Source of the DNA: CAYVTM01 sp964454645
Lineage (GTDB): Bacteria; Bacteroidota; Bacteroidia; Sphingobacteriales; Sphingobacteriaceae
NCBI GenBank assembly: GCA_964454645.1
Contig: CAYVTM010000008.1
Location: 22,102 to 86,101 of the forward strand
DNA: 64,000 nucleotides
Direction: 5' to 3'
The notes under the pieces were generated by a model, which saw nothing but the letters and a program-made list of their open reading frames with translations, was not told the DNA's origin and ran no database searches. How positions within the stretch are numbered: the first letter of the stretch is position 1; each line of letters starts with the position of its first letter. Both the position numbers and the translations under genes were made by a program. Below, piece by piece: positions 8,511 through 16,093 of the stretch.

Positions 8511-8969
8511 TTACCATTTTTCGTCGATCCTTAAATGTTTTCGGATTTCATTTTTTAGTTTTTCAAGAGTTGGTCTATGATGAACCCGGCTGTGGTTAAA
8601 ACTGTTGTAAACACCAACAGGATCAAAATGTGGTGCATCACCTTTTTCAAAATATCCTTTGCTAAAGTCAATCATAAAAACTTCCAACTCGCCTTTTAAT
8701 ACTATTGCAAGATTATTACTTATGTTGGTAAATAACTCTTCCATTGTCCGCTGAATTGATGTCGGCATAAAAGGGTCACTTTTAAAATCAGAAATCAACT
8801 TCACAAATTCGGAATGTTGTCTGGTTAGGTAGATTTTATCAATGTTAATTTCACCTTTCTTTAAGTTCTTATATTTCTCAACACTATAGTCACTTTCCTT
8901 TTTCATTTCAGACGATTCTAACATCTTTAAGAATATTCGTTCTCCCGCAAGGTGTCCAACCTGCAACAC
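8511..8969 (-). CDS. hypothetical protein, C-terminal part of a frameshifted gene
   Basis: A 152-residue frame opening with a GTG codon inside the end of the upstream gene. Its first residues (LQVGHLAGERIF) read as a natural continuation of the upstream KIKDS if one base is skipped at about 8968. I therefore take it as the cytoplasmic C-terminal half of the membrane protein at 8908-9345. It is soluble, with His-rich FNHSRVHHRP near its end. Function unknown. Overlapping translation or programmed frameshifting is a less likely alternative. Confidence 0.5.
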   Translation of the reverse strand: MLQVGHLAGERIFLKMLESSEMKKESDYSVEKYKNLKKGEINIDKIYLTRQHSEFVKLISDFKSDPFMPTSIQRTMEELFTNISNNLAIVLKGELEVFMIDFSKGYFEKGDAPHFDPVGVYNSFNHSRVHHRPTLEKLKNEIRKHLRIDEKW

Positions 8970-9345
8970 TATCTTTTATTTTCTCAATAGTCTCGTTATG
9001 TCCCTTAAAGACAAATCCAAAGTCTCTTAAGGTAAGCATAACATTTATTTGAACAAGGTTTACATAGTCAAGTCCAACCTCAAATGATTGATTGTTGTTG
9101 CTTAAGGTGTGTAATAATTTTGATAAAAGTTCAGTTTGCTTTTTAATTACTTCTGTCCTTATAGGTTGAAGTATTGTAGCTCTCGCTCTTCTATAGGTCA
9201 AGATTGCAACAACTGTTCCTGTCCCAACAAAAAAAAGCGTAAAGACATCTTTTAGCCAACTTATGTTTCCCTTTATATAGTCAATCATTTTGCATGTCTG
9301 TTTCTTGTAGTTAGTTGAAGTTGCACTTTTGTCAAAGTATACCAC
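8908..9345 (-). CDS. membrane-anchored hypothetical protein, N-terminal part
   Basis: A 145-residue frame. Its likely true start is the ATG at 9288 (MIDYIKGN), just before a transmembrane helix (WLKDVFTLFFVGTGTVVAIL). A helical region with TYRRARATILQPIRTEV follows, then the frame runs out through a probable frameshift into TPCGRTNILKD. With the 8511-8969 frame it would make about 280 residues. It sits 62 bp downstream of the GHKL ATPase on the same strand. A membrane effector or sensor of that module is conceivable, but it is broken as sequenced. Confidence 0.5.
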   Translation of the reverse strand: MVYFDKSATSTNYKKQTCKMIDYIKGNISWLKDVFTLFFVGTGTVVAILTYRRARATILQPIRTEVIKKQTELLSKLLHTLSNNNQSFEVGLDYVNLVQINVMLTLRDFGFVFKGHNETIEKIKDSVAGWTPCGRTNILKDVRIV

Positions 9346-9407
9346 TACATCTCGGTGTAAAACGTAAATGATCCGAGTAATCTACAAGATCATCGCTATA
9401 AACAAAG

Positions 9408-11462
9408 CTAGCTTATACCAAGCTTTTCAAATAATATTCGATTTCTCTTCTGTGCATCATTTAGAACTTTCTCATATGGCAATACTTCTAAATAGGCCTT
9501 ATAGTATTGGCTTTTAACTGTAAAATAACCCAACTTGTCTGGAGTCTCTATATATTCTCGATTACGTAATATACGCTCCAAAGATGGTGTTATATCGCAA
9601 ACGATATACACATAGAATGGAGTATTTGGATCCACGTTAATTAGCCTACCGGTACGATCCTTTACTTTTCCTGCAAGTATGGACTCAATATATTTTTCAC
9701 ATTGCTCCATAGGATTTTGCTCCGAGTCGTAATCTTGAAAATCGTTTCTCTGAGGCTTCTTAAATTCAACTATTGTAAATGAGTTGTGTGGAGCTCTTTT
9801 GTCTTCTGAAAATGCTAAAGCATCATTGTAAATCAATAAATCAGTTCTATCAGCACTATCTACTTCAATATTTGTTATTTTCTCAAATTTTTTATCTGAT
9901 GCTAAAAATGAGTGGTATGTTAATCTTTCATCAATTAGCCATAAATTCTGATTCTCTGCAAGAACTTCGTCGGAAGTGGTTCTTATTGGAAAGAAAATGT
10001 TGTGTATAAGATTTTCATCTTTAAATTTTGAAGAAGTACTAATACTTATAAATTCATCCAGTAGATCAATTACTGTCTTTCTATGTACCACATATCTAGC
10101 CAAATCTATTTGGCCTACTTCATTAAATTGTGTCAAGAATTTCTCATACCTATTCTTATACTCGTCAAGATTTTGAATGTCTTTACCTTCTTCAAGAAGC
10201 TTTACCCCTTCTTCTTTAACTTCAATTTTCCAATTCGCTTCTATTTTATATAGTTCAACATCCAGCTTTTGTTTGTTTAAACCTGGCGATAACTTCTTTA
10301 CTTCATCAAGTTTGTTATTGAAAACAGCCCGATATTGCGGCAACTCATCATTTATAATAGGACGATAGTTGTCAATTTTCTCTTCTCTTACACTTGAAAG
10401 GTAATCAGACAACATCTCTTCAACCTTCTCTACTGCGCTGTTCCTAATTTTTGACAGACTTATTTCTTGAATCAAAGTTAATTCCTCTTCGTCTTCTTCG
10501 ATAGGAAAGTTAAATCCAACACGCTCCATATCCACATGCTCGTCCAAGAAATCGCTGACAATATAAACTTGATAATAAAATTGATTATCACCGTCTTTAA
10601 TTGAATACTTTCCTAAATCAGGAATTTTGCTAATTAAACCTTCTTCTTTTACGCTTCTGTGGTGAGCACAATAGTAGATTTTATGGCTTTGAGATTTATA
10701 ACTTTTAGTGAGATAAAGAGTAAACGTGCTATCTGAAATATCAAAATTATCAGATTGGATTTCCTTTTGGAATTCTGTATTAAATAGCGTTGTACAATTT
10801 ACCTCAAAATTATTTTGGTTACGGACAATTATTTCAGGCGCACTATTTTCTATAAAGTATAATAAAAAATGACTAACTAATTCTCTTGCAATTTGCATTA
10901 GATCGTTTGGAACATTCTTTTGATACTCATCTCGATACTCGCTTAATAATAATTTCGTTGTGCGCTCATGGTTTTGAGGTGCTTCATCTTCAGTGTAATC
11001 ATGTATCCCTTCCTTAGTATTCTTATATTCAAAATGCCGTCGAAGCAGTTTGTCATTATCAATATAGTTACTTGAAACGATGATTTTCTTAAACGCTTTT
11101 AAACATACAAAGCGACCTATACCCTTACCTCCTATGTCAATCTTATGATCAGTATCGGCTTCAATAAAATAATTCATGTTTTCATCATTGAAGCCCACAC
11201 CATTGTCAATTATTTCAATGGAGTGAATAGGGTATTGATCTATTTCTTTTAACTCTTTTAATATATCTGCCCGACCATTTCTAATTAGATTTACGATAAT
11301 TCTACCATTAACTGTCTGTAACTTTGATAATTCACTGATAGAATGAATGGAATTGCTAATGGCTTCGTAAAGCGGTAACAAGGGTTTAGTTCGCGGCAGT
11401 GAAGTATTACGAACTTTATTAGCAATATTACTCTTAGGAAGTAAGTCTAAAGTTGTAGACAT
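9408..11462 (-). CDS. GHKL ATPase with C-terminal PD-(D/E)XK-like domain
   Basis: A 684-residue cytoplasmic protein. The N-terminus is a Bergerat-fold ATPase: N-box LYEAISNS (E33, N37), G1 box DNGVG (86-90) and G2 box GGKGIGRF (111-118). The middle (about 200-480) is mixed and helical. Near the C-terminus DLLIYNDALAF is followed by IVEFKKPQ (E566, K568), which fits a restriction-like D..ExK nuclease core. ATP-gated N-terminal dimerisation is known for GHKL proteins (MutL, MORC, Hsp90). An ATP-controlled nuclease acting on foreign DNA is inference. It lies 23 bp downstream of an HNH gene in the same direction. I cannot assign it to a named defence system. Confidence 0.7.
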   Translation of the reverse strand: MSTTLDLLPKSNIANKVRNTSLPRTKPLLPLYEAISNSIHSISELSKLQTVNGRIIVNLIRNGRADILKELKEIDQYPIHSIEIIDNGVGFNDENMNYFIEADTDHKIDIGGKGIGRFVCLKAFKKIIVSSNYIDNDKLLRRHFEYKNTKEGIHDYTEDEAPQNHERTTKLLLSEYRDEYQKNVPNDLMQIARELVSHFLLYFIENSAPEIIVRNQNNFEVNCTTLFNTEFQKEIQSDNFDISDSTFTLYLTKSYKSQSHKIYYCAHHRSVKEEGLISKIPDLGKYSIKDGDNQFYYQVYIVSDFLDEHVDMERVGFNFPIEEDEEELTLIQEISLSKIRNSAVEKVEEMLSDYLSSVREEKIDNYRPIINDELPQYRAVFNNKLDEVKKLSPGLNKQKLDVELYKIEANWKIEVKEEGVKLLEEGKDIQNLDEYKNRYEKFLTQFNEVGQIDLARYVVHRKTVIDLLDEFISISTSSKFKDENLIHNIFFPIRTTSDEVLAENQNLWLIDERLTYHSFLASDKKFEKITNIEVDSADRTDLLIYNDALAFSEDKRAPHNSFTIVEFKKPQRNDFQDYDSEQNPMEQCEKYIESILAGKVKDRTGRLINVDPNTPFYVYIVCDITPSLERILRNREYIETPDKLGYFTVKSQYYKAYLEVLPYEKVLNDAQKRNRILFEKLGIS

Positions 11463-11485
11463 ATTAATGATATTTGTTAGAGAAA

Positions 11486-11791
11486 CTATTCCCAGAATCC
11501 TTTTTTCTTAAACCCCTGATAACTGGCCCTTCTACCGTTCCGTCTTGCATCTAGTTTATGGATTCGATCGTGCTCAGCTTGGTTACGAAATACATATAGG
11601 TTATCAGGATGATTGTTTCCTTTATCTCGATCTTTATGATGTACAACTTCACCCGGTTTGAGAGATCTTCCCAGTTTAGTTTCCGCAGCCCACCTGTGAA
11701 CAGGTCTGTTACTATCCTTGTATCTCTTATACCCTCTATCATCAGTATACTTATTTGAGAATATTTCAGATATAAAGTCGAAAAAGCCCAT
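11486..11791 (-). CDS. HNH endonuclease
   Basis: A 101-residue protein with an HNH nuclease core: VVHHKDRDKGNNHPDNLYVF (49-68) supplies the paired His, the Asn and NL, followed by EHDRIHK. It is basic at the C-terminus (RRNGRRASYQGFKKKG), suiting DNA binding. It is the first gene of its cassette, starting 69 bp from junction C, and precedes the GHKL ATPase by 23 bp. It is probably the DNA-cutting partner or a standalone homing/restriction nuclease. Confidence 0.8.
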   Translation of the reverse strand: MGFFDFISEIFSNKYTDDRGYKRYKDSNRPVHRWAAETKLGRSLKPGEVVHHKDRDKGNNHPDNLYVFRNQAEHDRIHKLDARRNGRRASYQGFKKKGFWE

Positions 11792-11859
11792 GATGTTCAG
11801 TTTATAGTTGATGCCAATTTAATGTTTTATATTCTCACTTCAATCAGACAATTACCTTT

Positions 11860-11962
11860 CTTTACCAACTCTTTACTAAGAAGGTCTCTGAAATATCATT
11901 TTGAGGCTTCTTGATATAAGGAGATACCATAGGTCGTAGCTCAACTTGGGCTCGAACCTACG
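11860..11962 (-). repeat. att-like junction C
   Basis: The doubled motif CTTTACCAACTCTTTACTAA lies at 11860-11879, and TCGAAC starts at 11952, 73 bp after it. The first 59 bp align gaplessly to junction B with 11 differences, 7 of them at the third position of one minus-strand frame reading KPQ(K/N)DISET(Y/F)LVK. The stop codon of the cyclase-like gene lies only about 10 bp beyond the T-arm-like sequence. Confidence 0.65.
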
Positions 11963-11967
11963 CATCA

Positions 11968-12705
11968 TTAAATCAGAAAACTTTTTAAAAAATCAATGGT
12001 ATTTGCAATTTTTTCCTGTACATCTTTTGAATCAGATATTTTACCATGCTCACCAAAGTTTCTGATTATTACGTTCTTATGGTTGTTAAAGGTTTCTTCA
12101 TTCAAATCATCTTCTATAAGACGCATAACATATTCTTCCCTTGGATACTGTTCAACTTTATATGGTACTTTATAGAGTTTTGCATATGGCATCAGGAATT
12201 TTTCAGGATCGTGTCCTCTACTCCTAATTTCCTGAATTACAGTTTCATCTATGACTGTTCCTGCCCAATGTTGTCCTTCCGCTTTTCCATGAGCCTGCAC
12301 TAATCCTAATCCATATACAGAATTGATATTATACACGCCTGCATTTCTCTCCAAAAACTCTACATATTCTATCTCACCATAAACTAACGATCCTCTAGCA
12401 GGAAAAGTAAAGTCGTTTGTCGTCCAATTAAATTTATACGCAACTTGAAGAAGTTCAATTAGAGCTTTTTCCGAATCATCATTTGTCCAGAAAACTATCG
12501 TGTCGGAGAAATTAATACAATTTATATTTGATTCTGAAAGGTCTCCTATCACACCTCTTGACGCTTCCTTGGTTTTACCTAAAGATAACGCAGACTCAAT
12601 ATCTCGAAAATTAAACTCCATGACCTTTCTCTGACCAATCGAATCATTATTTTCGATAAATTGTTTAAATCCTAAATAATCAAAATAGGCGATGAACTTT
12701 TTCAT
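11968..12705 (-). CDS. nucleotidyl-cyclase-like palm-domain protein
   Basis: A 245-residue cytoplasmic protein. The N-terminus AYFDYLGFKQF (D9) and NFSDTIVFW (D68) match the two metal-binding acidic strands of class III cyclase/GGDEF-like palm folds, and ARGSLVYGEIEY resembles the following strand. No receptor or membrane part is present. Palm-domain enzymes make cyclic nucleotides or oligonucleotides in some defence systems; activity here is not shown, and many relatives are uncharacterised. It lies 12 bp downstream of the HNH gene on the same strand, so the two are probably co-transcribed. Confidence 0.55.
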   Translation of the reverse strand: MKKFIAYFDYLGFKQFIENNDSIGQRKVMEFNFRDIESALSLGKTKEASRGVIGDLSESNINCINFSDTIVFWTNDDSEKALIELLQVAYKFNWTTNDFTFPARGSLVYGEIEYVEFLERNAGVYNINSVYGLGLVQAHGKAEGQHWAGTVIDETVIQEIRSRGHDPEKFLMPYAKLYKVPYKVEQYPREEYVMRLIEDDLNEETFNNHKNVIIRNFGEHGKISDSKDVQEKIANTIDFLKSFLI

Positions 12706-12717
12706 GTTTTAATTTAT

Positions 12718-13662
12718 CTAACTAGATTTGTTCTCAATCAAATTGCTCAACTCGTTTAAACTGTAATAACTGCCATTTGTATTCCTTCTATGTAACATTT
12801 TGTGACAATTAGAGCACACTAATGCTAAGTCTTCAATTCTGGTTATGCGCTTGCCATTTCCAGCTATTGGAGTAATATGATGGCATTCGATAAAACCAGT
12901 ACCATGAGCCCCATAGATTAGTTGAAAATCAAATCTACAGACTTCACAAATCAATGTATTATTTAAAATTGCAATTTTCTTTTTCTGTGCTATGACGATT
13001 GGGTCTCGTTCAAAATATTTATGTCTTCCGAGTTTATACTTTTCCTCGCCTTCTACGACACCCTCTATTTGCTCTGATAGAAACATTTCTTTTTGAATTT
13101 TATTAATCCGTTTTATCTGCTTGTCTGTTGATGAAAACAGATTCCAAAGAAATTTCTGTTTGTCATTTTTCGTAACGAATGTGTTTGATGGTTTAAATGG
13201 TTTAATAAGGTCGATATCGCATGTCCAGCCTCTATTAGGTTGCTGAAAATTTAATTGTGTCGGCTTTGGAATAGGATTAGAGTCTTTAGCCACTACAACC
13301 ATCTGTCTTTTATAGGGATGAGAACTACCATCATCAATTAAGTCATCATTGATTGGCGTTACAATATGTGTTAAATAAGTGTTGGGGGAAGCAATAGCCT
13401 TGTTTTTAATGGTTTGGAATAATAAAATTAGCTCATTTACATTAGGCTTTAGAGCACTAGTTTTTCCCATGTTGGCACGACCTCTGGCCCAGTTAAGGTA
13501 GAATATATCGCCAACTTCGACGTCCATATACGCCCATCCATTACCTCCTTCTCTCCTGACATTTTTAATCCAAAGAAGATCATCATATTCAAATCCTTCG
13601 TCTGAATTTTTCTTAGAAGCTTCCATATGAAAGTTTAGTTTTCTGAATATACTTAATGGCAC
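12718..13662 (-). CDS. McrA-like HNH endonuclease with N-terminal recognition domain
   Basis: A 314-residue protein. The last 80 residues are an HNH/McrA zinc nuclease: LICEVCRFDF, then FIECHHITPI, then LALVCSNCHKMLHR. The two CxxC pairs bind zinc, and HH...N...H form the active site. The N-terminal 150 residues (GWAYMDVEVGDIFYLNWARGR and onwards) are a separate domain that I infer reads the target, as in modification-dependent enzymes. The start at 13662 lies about 30 bp from the paired motif of junction D. It heads a two-gene unit with the cyclase-like gene. Confidence 0.75.
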   Translation of the reverse strand: MPLSIFRKLNFHMEASKKNSDEGFEYDDLLWIKNVRREGGNGWAYMDVEVGDIFYLNWARGRANMGKTSALKPNVNELILLFQTIKNKAIASPNTYLTHIVTPINDDLIDDGSSHPYKRQMVVVAKDSNPIPKPTQLNFQQPNRGWTCDIDLIKPFKPSNTFVTKNDKQKFLWNLFSSTDKQIKRINKIQKEMFLSEQIEGVVEGEEKYKLGRHKYFERDPIVIAQKKKIAILNNTLICEVCRFDFQLIYGAHGTGFIECHHITPIAGNGKRITRIEDLALVCSNCHKMLHRRNTNGSYYSLNELSNLIENKSS

Positions 13663-13690
13663 AAATCTTTAATGATTTTAATTCGGTTTC

Positions 13691-13800
13691 TTTTACCACC
13701 CCTTTACTAAATTGACTTCTCTAATAACAAAAATGCCCTTCCGATATATCGGAAGGGCATTTTCTTTATTACTGTAGTGGCCCCGGCGGGAATCGAACCC
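13691..13800 (-). repeat. att-like junction D, abutting tRNA-Arg(CCU)
   Basis: The motif TTTTACCACCCCTTTACTAA lies at 13691-13710. A long palindrome follows, then the genuine T-arm of tRNA-Arg(CCU) with TCGAAC at 13793. The spacing is 83 bp, about one helical turn more than at junctions A-C. This is the only junction whose arm belongs to an intact tRNA, so it is the probable primary attachment site. Confidence 0.6.
13730..13763 (-). terminator. Rho-independent terminator after tRNA-Arg(CCU)
   Basis: A perfect 34-base palindrome (AAAATGCCCTTCCGATA and its complement) lies 14 bases past the tRNA 3' end. It would fold into a strong hairpin followed by T-rich sequence on the minus strand, ending the metG/tRNA transcript before the island. 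Confidence 0.8.
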
Positions 13801-13849
13801 ACATCAAATGTTTAGGAAACATCTATTCTATCCGTTGAACTACGGCGCC
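13778..13849 (-). tRNA. tRNA-Arg (anticodon CCU)
   Basis: A cloverleaf folds on the minus strand: acceptor GGCGCCG, D-arm GTTC/GAAT, anticodon loop TTCCTAA (CCU, reads AGG), T-arm GTGGG-TTCGATT-CCCGC. CCA is not encoded. The acceptor has a G-G mismatch at 4-69 (5' GGCGCCG against 3' CGGGGCC), which would be repaired if either half came from a slightly different allele. This is the tRNA into whose 3' end the island appears inserted. Confidence 0.9.
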
Positions 13850-13922
13850 GTTGAATAAATATAAACGGATGCAAAAATTCTATCAACACACAAACCCATT
13901 ATCATATCAGCAAAACCAAATG

Positions 13923-13994
13923 TGACCCCTACAGGAATCGAACCTGTACCATGAGAACCGGAATCTCATATTCTATCCATTAAACTAAGGAGTC
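13923..13994 (-). tRNA. tRNA-Arg (anticodon CCG)
   Basis: The minus-strand cloverleaf has acceptor GACTCCT/AGGGGTC, anticodon stem-loop TGAGA-TTCCGGT-TCTCA with CCG (reads CGG), and T-arm with TTCGATT. CCA is not encoded. It lies 14 bases after metG and 73 bases before the next tRNA-Arg, probably on one transcript. Confidence 0.92.
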
Positions 13995-14008
13995 GAAAAA
14001 GAAAAATA

Positions 14009-16042
14009 CTATCGAACGCCTGATCCGTTAGTTACTTTTGGCGTAGGATGCACAAAAGCCAGGCTCCCATCAGCATTCGCCGCCATCAATATCATTCCCT
14101 GCGATTGTATCCCCTTGATTTCTCTTGGCGCCAAATTTACTAAAATACTTACTTGTTGCCCGATAATTTTTTCGGGCTCGTAGTATTCCGCTATTCCCGA
14201 AACGACTGTACGAACATCGATTCCTGTATCAACACTCAGCTTTAGTAATTTTTTGGTCTTCGCTACTTTCTCTGCCGCTACGATCGTTCCTACCCGAATA
14301 TCCATCTTACTGAAATCTTCGAAGGAAATATTTTCCTTTGCAGCTTCTGCGCTCGCTGCAACATTCTCATTTTGTTTTCTGCTCGCTTCCAATTTTTGCA
14401 ATTGTTTTTCGATGGCTTCGTCCTCAATTTTATCAAACAACAATCCGGGCTCCGATAGTGTGTGCCCTGTTTTTAACAATTCGGCGGAACCGGCATCCTC
14501 CCAGCTTGCTCCCGAAAAATTCAGCATTGCCGACAAACGTCCGGATGTGAACGGAAGAAAGGCTTCCGATAAAATGGCAAGGTTTGCGGCAATCTGCAAA
14601 CCGGTATTTAATATCGTTTTAACTCTTGCCTCATCGGTTTTTATCAGCTTCCAGGGTTCGGTATCTGCCAGGTATTTATTTCCCAAACGGGCTAAGCTCA
14701 TCAATTCGGAGAGGGCTTCGCGAAAACGAAAGGCCTCAATAGAAGCGGCTATTTTTTCGGGGAATAATTTTAGTTCTCCGATCACGTCCTCATCATATCC
14801 GCTCAGCTCTCCCCGCTCCTGAACTTTCCCTTCAAAATATTTCTGACTCAGCACCATCACCCTGTTTACAAAATTACCAAAAATCGCCACAAGCTCGTTA
14901 TTGTTTCTTGCCTGAAAATCTTTCCATGTAAAATCATTGTCCTTGGTTTCCGGAGCATTGGCACAAAGGGTATATCGCAAAATATCCTGCTTATCTTTAA
15001 ACTCCTCCAAATACTCATGCAACCATACCGCCCAGTTGCGCGAGGTGGAAATTTTGTCGCCTTCTAAATTTAAAAATTCATTTGCCGGAACATTATCGGG
15101 TAAAATATAATCACCATGAGCCATTAAAATTCCCGGAAAGATGATGCAATGAAAAACGATATTATCTTTCCCGATAAAATGGATCAGGCGCGTGTCTTTA
15201 TCTTTCCAATATTTCTCCCAGTCGGGAGTTAGTTCTTTCGTTGCAGAAATATACCCGATGGGCGCATCGAACCAAACGTACAAAACTTTTCCTTCGGCAT
15301 CTTTCAGAGGAACTTTGACACCCCAGTCCAGATCGCGTGTCATTGCACGTGGCTGTAGGCCCTGGTTTAACCACGACTTACATTGCCCGAAAACATTGGC
15401 TTTCCATTCTTTGTGCGAATCGACATATTTTTCGATATCCGCTTGCATGCTATCGAGCGGAAGAAACCAGTTTTTTGTTTTCTTCATCACCGGCGCTTCT
15501 CCGCTAAGTGTAGAGCGGGGATTAATTAAATCGGTGGGATTTAACGTAGAGCCGCATTTTTCGCATTGGTCGCCGTAGGCATTTTCATTCGAACATACCG
15601 GACAAGTTCCTATAATATATCGATCGGCTAAAAACTGGTTTGCTTTTTCGTCGAAGTATTGTTCATTTATTTCTTCTTTAAAAATTCCTTTGCTGTATAA
15701 ATTCAGAAAAAAGTCCGAAGCGGTTTCATGGTGGATTTTGTTGGATGTCCGGGAATAAATATCGAAAGAGATTCCAAATTGTTTAAAAGAATCCCCCATC
15801 ATTTTATGGTATTTATCTACCACCCCCTGCGGACTCACTCCTTCTTTTTTTGCTTTTATGGTAATGGCTACACCATGCTCATCCGATCCGCAAATAAATT
15901 TCACATCTCTTTTTCTTGCACGAAGATAACGCACGTAAATATCCGCAGGCAGATAACATCCCGCCAAATGACCGATATGTACCGGACCATTTGCATAAGG
16001 CAATGCGGCTGTAACGGTATATCGCTTAAATTCCTTTTTCAA
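14009..16042 (-). CDS. metG: methionyl-tRNA synthetase
   Basis: A 677-residue protein of normal length that charges tRNA-Met. The class I signature VHIGHLAG is at about residue 20. The zinc knuckle CPVCSNENAYGDQCEKCG and the KMSKS variant KISTSR are present. The C-terminal tRNA-binding/dimerisation domain (from about 575, MDIRVGTIVAAEKV) is intact. It is divergent from the LD-carboxypeptidase gene with 51 bp between starts, and two tRNA-Arg genes follow it. It is the first clear housekeeping gene next to the island. Confidence 0.97.
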   Translation of the reverse strand: MKKEFKRYTVTAALPYANGPVHIGHLAGCYLPADIYVRYLRARKRDVKFICGSDEHGVAITIKAKKEGVSPQGVVDKYHKMMGDSFKQFGISFDIYSRTSNKIHHETASDFFLNLYSKGIFKEEINEQYFDEKANQFLADRYIIGTCPVCSNENAYGDQCEKCGSTLNPTDLINPRSTLSGEAPVMKKTKNWFLPLDSMQADIEKYVDSHKEWKANVFGQCKSWLNQGLQPRAMTRDLDWGVKVPLKDAEGKVLYVWFDAPIGYISATKELTPDWEKYWKDKDTRLIHFIGKDNIVFHCIIFPGILMAHGDYILPDNVPANEFLNLEGDKISTSRNWAVWLHEYLEEFKDKQDILRYTLCANAPETKDNDFTWKDFQARNNNELVAIFGNFVNRVMVLSQKYFEGKVQERGELSGYDEDVIGELKLFPEKIAASIEAFRFREALSELMSLARLGNKYLADTEPWKLIKTDEARVKTILNTGLQIAANLAILSEAFLPFTSGRLSAMLNFSGASWEDAGSAELLKTGHTLSEPGLLFDKIEDEAIEKQLQKLEASRKQNENVAASAEAAKENISFEDFSKMDIRVGTIVAAEKVAKTKKLLKLSVDTGIDVRTVVSGIAEYYEPEKIIGQQVSILVNLAPREIKGIQSQGMILMAANADGSLAFVHPTPKVTNGSGVR

Positions 16043-16093
16043 AACGCTGCTTTAAGATTTTATTTTTAATTTGCCAAAGATAATGCTAATCAC

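Larger units (their letters stand above)
1..13793. mobile_element. Tandem integrase-less cassette array at tRNA-Arg(CCU)
   Basis: The stretch left of the tRNA-Arg(CCU) gene is divided by junction copies at about 2092, 8279, 11860 and 13691. Each has a doubled TTTACTA motif and, 72-73 bp further on (83 bp at the tRNA itself), a tRNA T-arm-like TCGAAC. Cargo between junctions differs completely and is of conflict or defence type, and several genes are broken. I found no tyrosine or serine recombinase or transposase here. Integration at tRNA 3' ends is established for many islands; reading this as repeated insertion of non-autonomous cassettes at one site is inference. The left end lies outside the window. 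Confidence 0.6.

Noticed and set aside
11968..12705. Cyclase-like protein as a CRISPR Cas10 or CBASS synthase
   Set aside because: It has only the palm-like metal motifs; no HD domain, no CRISPR genes or array, and no CD-NTase GS..D.D signature is seen.
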